Positions 3,689-5,047 of a DNA stretch of 5,047 bases are shown here, one piece after another; position 1 is the stretch's first letter, and the number at the start of each line of letters is the position of its first letter. The notes under the pieces were generated by a model, which was not told the origin of the DNA, did no database searches, and saw nothing but the letters and a program-made list of their open reading frames with translations. Source of the DNA: Caulobacteraceae bacterium (GTDB taxonomy: Bacteria; Pseudomonadota; Alphaproteobacteria; Caulobacterales; Caulobacteraceae). Position numbers and translations under genes: made by a program. The stretch is taken from the NCBI GenBank assembly GCA_020852035.1, contig JADZBR010000074.1, positions 1 through 5,047 on the forward strand. The letters are read 5' to 3'.

Positions 3689-5047
3689 ATGGCCGGCGCG
3701 CAAATTCACTACGAGCTCTTCATCCGCAAGGCGGTGGGCGGCGCCTGGACCCTCGACATGGCCACCGAGGATCGCGGCCTGGCGGTGAAGTCCGCCGAAG
3801 AGATGATGAAGGCCGGCAAGGTCGTGGCGGTGCGGGTCAACAAGGAGACCCTGGACCCCGAGACCCGCGAGTTCCGCTCCGTCTCCATCCTGACCCTGGG
3901 CGCCGCCGAGCCGGCCAAGAAGGCCCAGCCCGAGCGCGACAACGAGCCGCTCTGCTTCACGCCCCAGGACCTCTACACCGCCCACGCCCGCGAGCGGATC
4001 GGACGGCTGCTGGACAACTGGCTGGACCGCCGCAGCGCCACCCCCTTCGAGCTTCTGCACCGCCCGGACCTGGTGGAGGAGCTGGAGAGCTCAGGCACCG
4101 ACCTGCAGCACGCTATCCAGAAGATCGCCATCCCCGAGGCCCAGGCCCGCGGCAAGTCCGTGCACGAGCTGATGCGCACCTTCCAGGCCCTGACCGAGCG
4201 GGCCATCGAGCGGATCCTGAAGGACGCCCGCAAAGGGAACCTGCCCGACGTCGACAAGGAAGGCTTCGCCAAGGCCGCCGAGCGGGTCAGCAAGGAGCCG
4301 GAGCGCACCTACCTGCTGGGCGCCGGCGTCGCCGCCTCCATCGCGCCCGGCCGCAACTGGTCGGAAAAGGTGCTGCGCCTGCTCGACCTGGCCGACGCCG
4401 CCCCGACCTTCGGCCCGCCCCGGGGGCTGGCGCTGTCGGTGATCGAACAGCCCCTGGCCGAGATCCTGGGCTCCCGCGCCGGGCTGGACGACCTGATCGG
4501 CAAGGACCTGGACCTGGGCGTGCGCCTGGCGGCCATGAGCCGGCTGGCGGCGGCCGGCGCGGTCGAGGCGCTGATGAAGATCGAGCCCATGGTGGCCAAG
4601 ATCATGCCGCCCCAGACCGAGGCCACCGAACGCCTGGCCAAGTGGCTGGCCACCGAGGACTTCCAGGCGGTGCGCGTCGCCATCGCCAAGCGGGTGCTGC
4701 GTGACCTGACCGGCCCCCGGCGGTTGAAGCCCAATGATCCGGTGGCCGAGATCGAGGTGATGCGGGCGCTGGCCATGGCGCTCACCGCCGCCGCCGACAG
4801 CCTGGTGCCGCTGGACGATGTCCAGGCCGCCTTCGTCACCCGCTCGCGCTCGCTGCTCACCGCCGACTTCGTGGAGGGCTACCTGTCCCGCGACCGCTCG
4901 GCCCGCGACGAGGTCCAGTCCCTGGTCTGGCTGGTGGAGAACGTCATCGGCGCCGCCAACAAGCGCCAGGCCGGCCGCTACCTGGCCGGCGCCGTGGCCG
5001 GCATGAAGTTCGAAAAGGAATTCCGCAACGGCCCCGACGCGCCTGGC
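3689..5047 (+). CDS. Unassigned conserved-type protein, partial at the window end
   Basis: Open from ATG 3689 to the last base (453 codons, no stop), so the C-terminus lies outside the window. I do not recognise a named family. What is visible: a small N-terminal alpha/beta module (about 5-70; IHYELFIRK strand, a helix rich in Ala/Glu/Met at 30-42, then two strands, VVAVRVNKETLD and REFRSVSILTLG). A charged linker (72-86) follows, then an almost entirely helical body (about 90-440), with notable stretches ELLHRPDLVEELESSGTDLQ (121-140) and SLVWLVENVIGAANKRQAGR (411-430). No signal peptide, membrane helix, Walker motif or Cys/His metal cluster is seen, so it is probably cytoplasmic. Third codon positions are nearly all G/C, as in the neighbours, which supports real coding; other frames here are Arg/Pro-rich. 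It is transcribed divergently from chvI and shares its control region, so co-regulation is possible but not shown. From memory, similar uncharacterised proteins occur in other Alphaproteobacteria; I could not check this. Confidence 0.85.
   Translation, partial: MAGAQIHYELFIRKAVGGAWTLDMATEDRGLAVKSAEEMMKAGKVVAVRVNKETLDPETREFRSVSILTLGAAEPAKKAQPERDNEPLCFTPQDLYTAHARERIGRLLDNWLDRRSATPFELLHRPDLVEELESSGTDLQHAIQKIAIPEAQARGKSVHELMRTFQALTERAIERILKDARKGNLPDVDKEGFAKAAERVSKEPERTYLLGAGVAASIAPGRNWSEKVLRLLDLADAAPTFGPPRGLALSVIEQPLAEILGSRAGLDDLIGKDLDLGVRLAAMSRLAAAGAVEALMKIEPMVAKIMPPQTEATERLAKWLATEDFQAVRVAIAKRVLRDLTGPRRLKPNDPVAEIEVMRALAMALTAAADSLVPLDDVQAAFVTRSRSLLTADFVEGYLSRDRSARDEVQSLVWLVENVIGAANKRQAGRYLAGAVAGMKFEKEFRNGPDAPG

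Noticed and set aside
3652..4704. A 350-codon plus-strand frame overlapping the unknown gene
   Set aside because: Its product is Arg/Gly/Pro-rich. The frame starting at 3689 has G/C-rich third positions, a good ribosome binding site and a protein-like composition.
4309..4860. Antisense frame of 183 codons within the unknown gene
   Set aside because: Ser/Arg-rich product, no ribosome binding site assessed as convincing, and fully inside a better-supported coding region.

Overview
The window is GC-rich (roughly 70%), and its codon third positions are almost always G or C. The gene content and protein sequences point to an alphaproteobacterium, most likely of the Caulobacterales (Caulobacter/Phenylobacterium type). 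I cannot fix the genus from sequence alone.

Layout. A compact five-gene operon reads leftwards (minus strand) from 3485 to 45: response regulator chvI, sensor kinase chvG, a short HPr kinase (hprK), a mannose-family EIIA protein, and HPr (ptsH). Three of the four junctions overlap: 32 bp for chvI/chvG, 4 bp (TTGA) for chvG/hprK and 4 bp (GTGA) for EIIA/HPr. Only hprK and EIIA are separated, by 73 bp. Just after the HPr stop codon there is a GC-rich hairpin whose 3' arm also belongs to a strong G-quadruplex motif on the transcribed strand. A 203-bp divergent control region (3486-3688) separates chvI from a rightward gene (3689 to beyond the window end). That gene encodes a largely helical protein of at least 453 residues, which I cannot assign to a named family.

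How the genes work together. ChvG/ChvI is the alphaproteobacterial envelope-stress two-component system (BvrS/BvrR in Brucella, ExoS/ChvI in Sinorhizobium). HPrK, EIIA-Man and HPr are parts of the regulatory PTS, which passes phosphate from PEP through EI to HPr and EIIA proteins without transporting sugar. HPrK adds a second, ATP-dependent phosphorylation on an HPr serine. All catalytic residues are present: ChvG His309, ChvI Asp52, HPrK Walker A, EIIA His9, HPr His16 and Ser47. All five genes therefore look functional. This linkage of an envelope sensor to the PTS is known in Alphaproteobacteria. EI and the EIIA-Ntr protein are not in the window.

The less explained parts are the unassigned divergent gene, a perfect 8-bp inverted repeat just upstream of chvI, short tandem repeats beside it, and the hairpin/G-quadruplex overlap at the operon end. 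No tRNA, rRNA, CRISPR, insertion sequence or other mobile element was seen.
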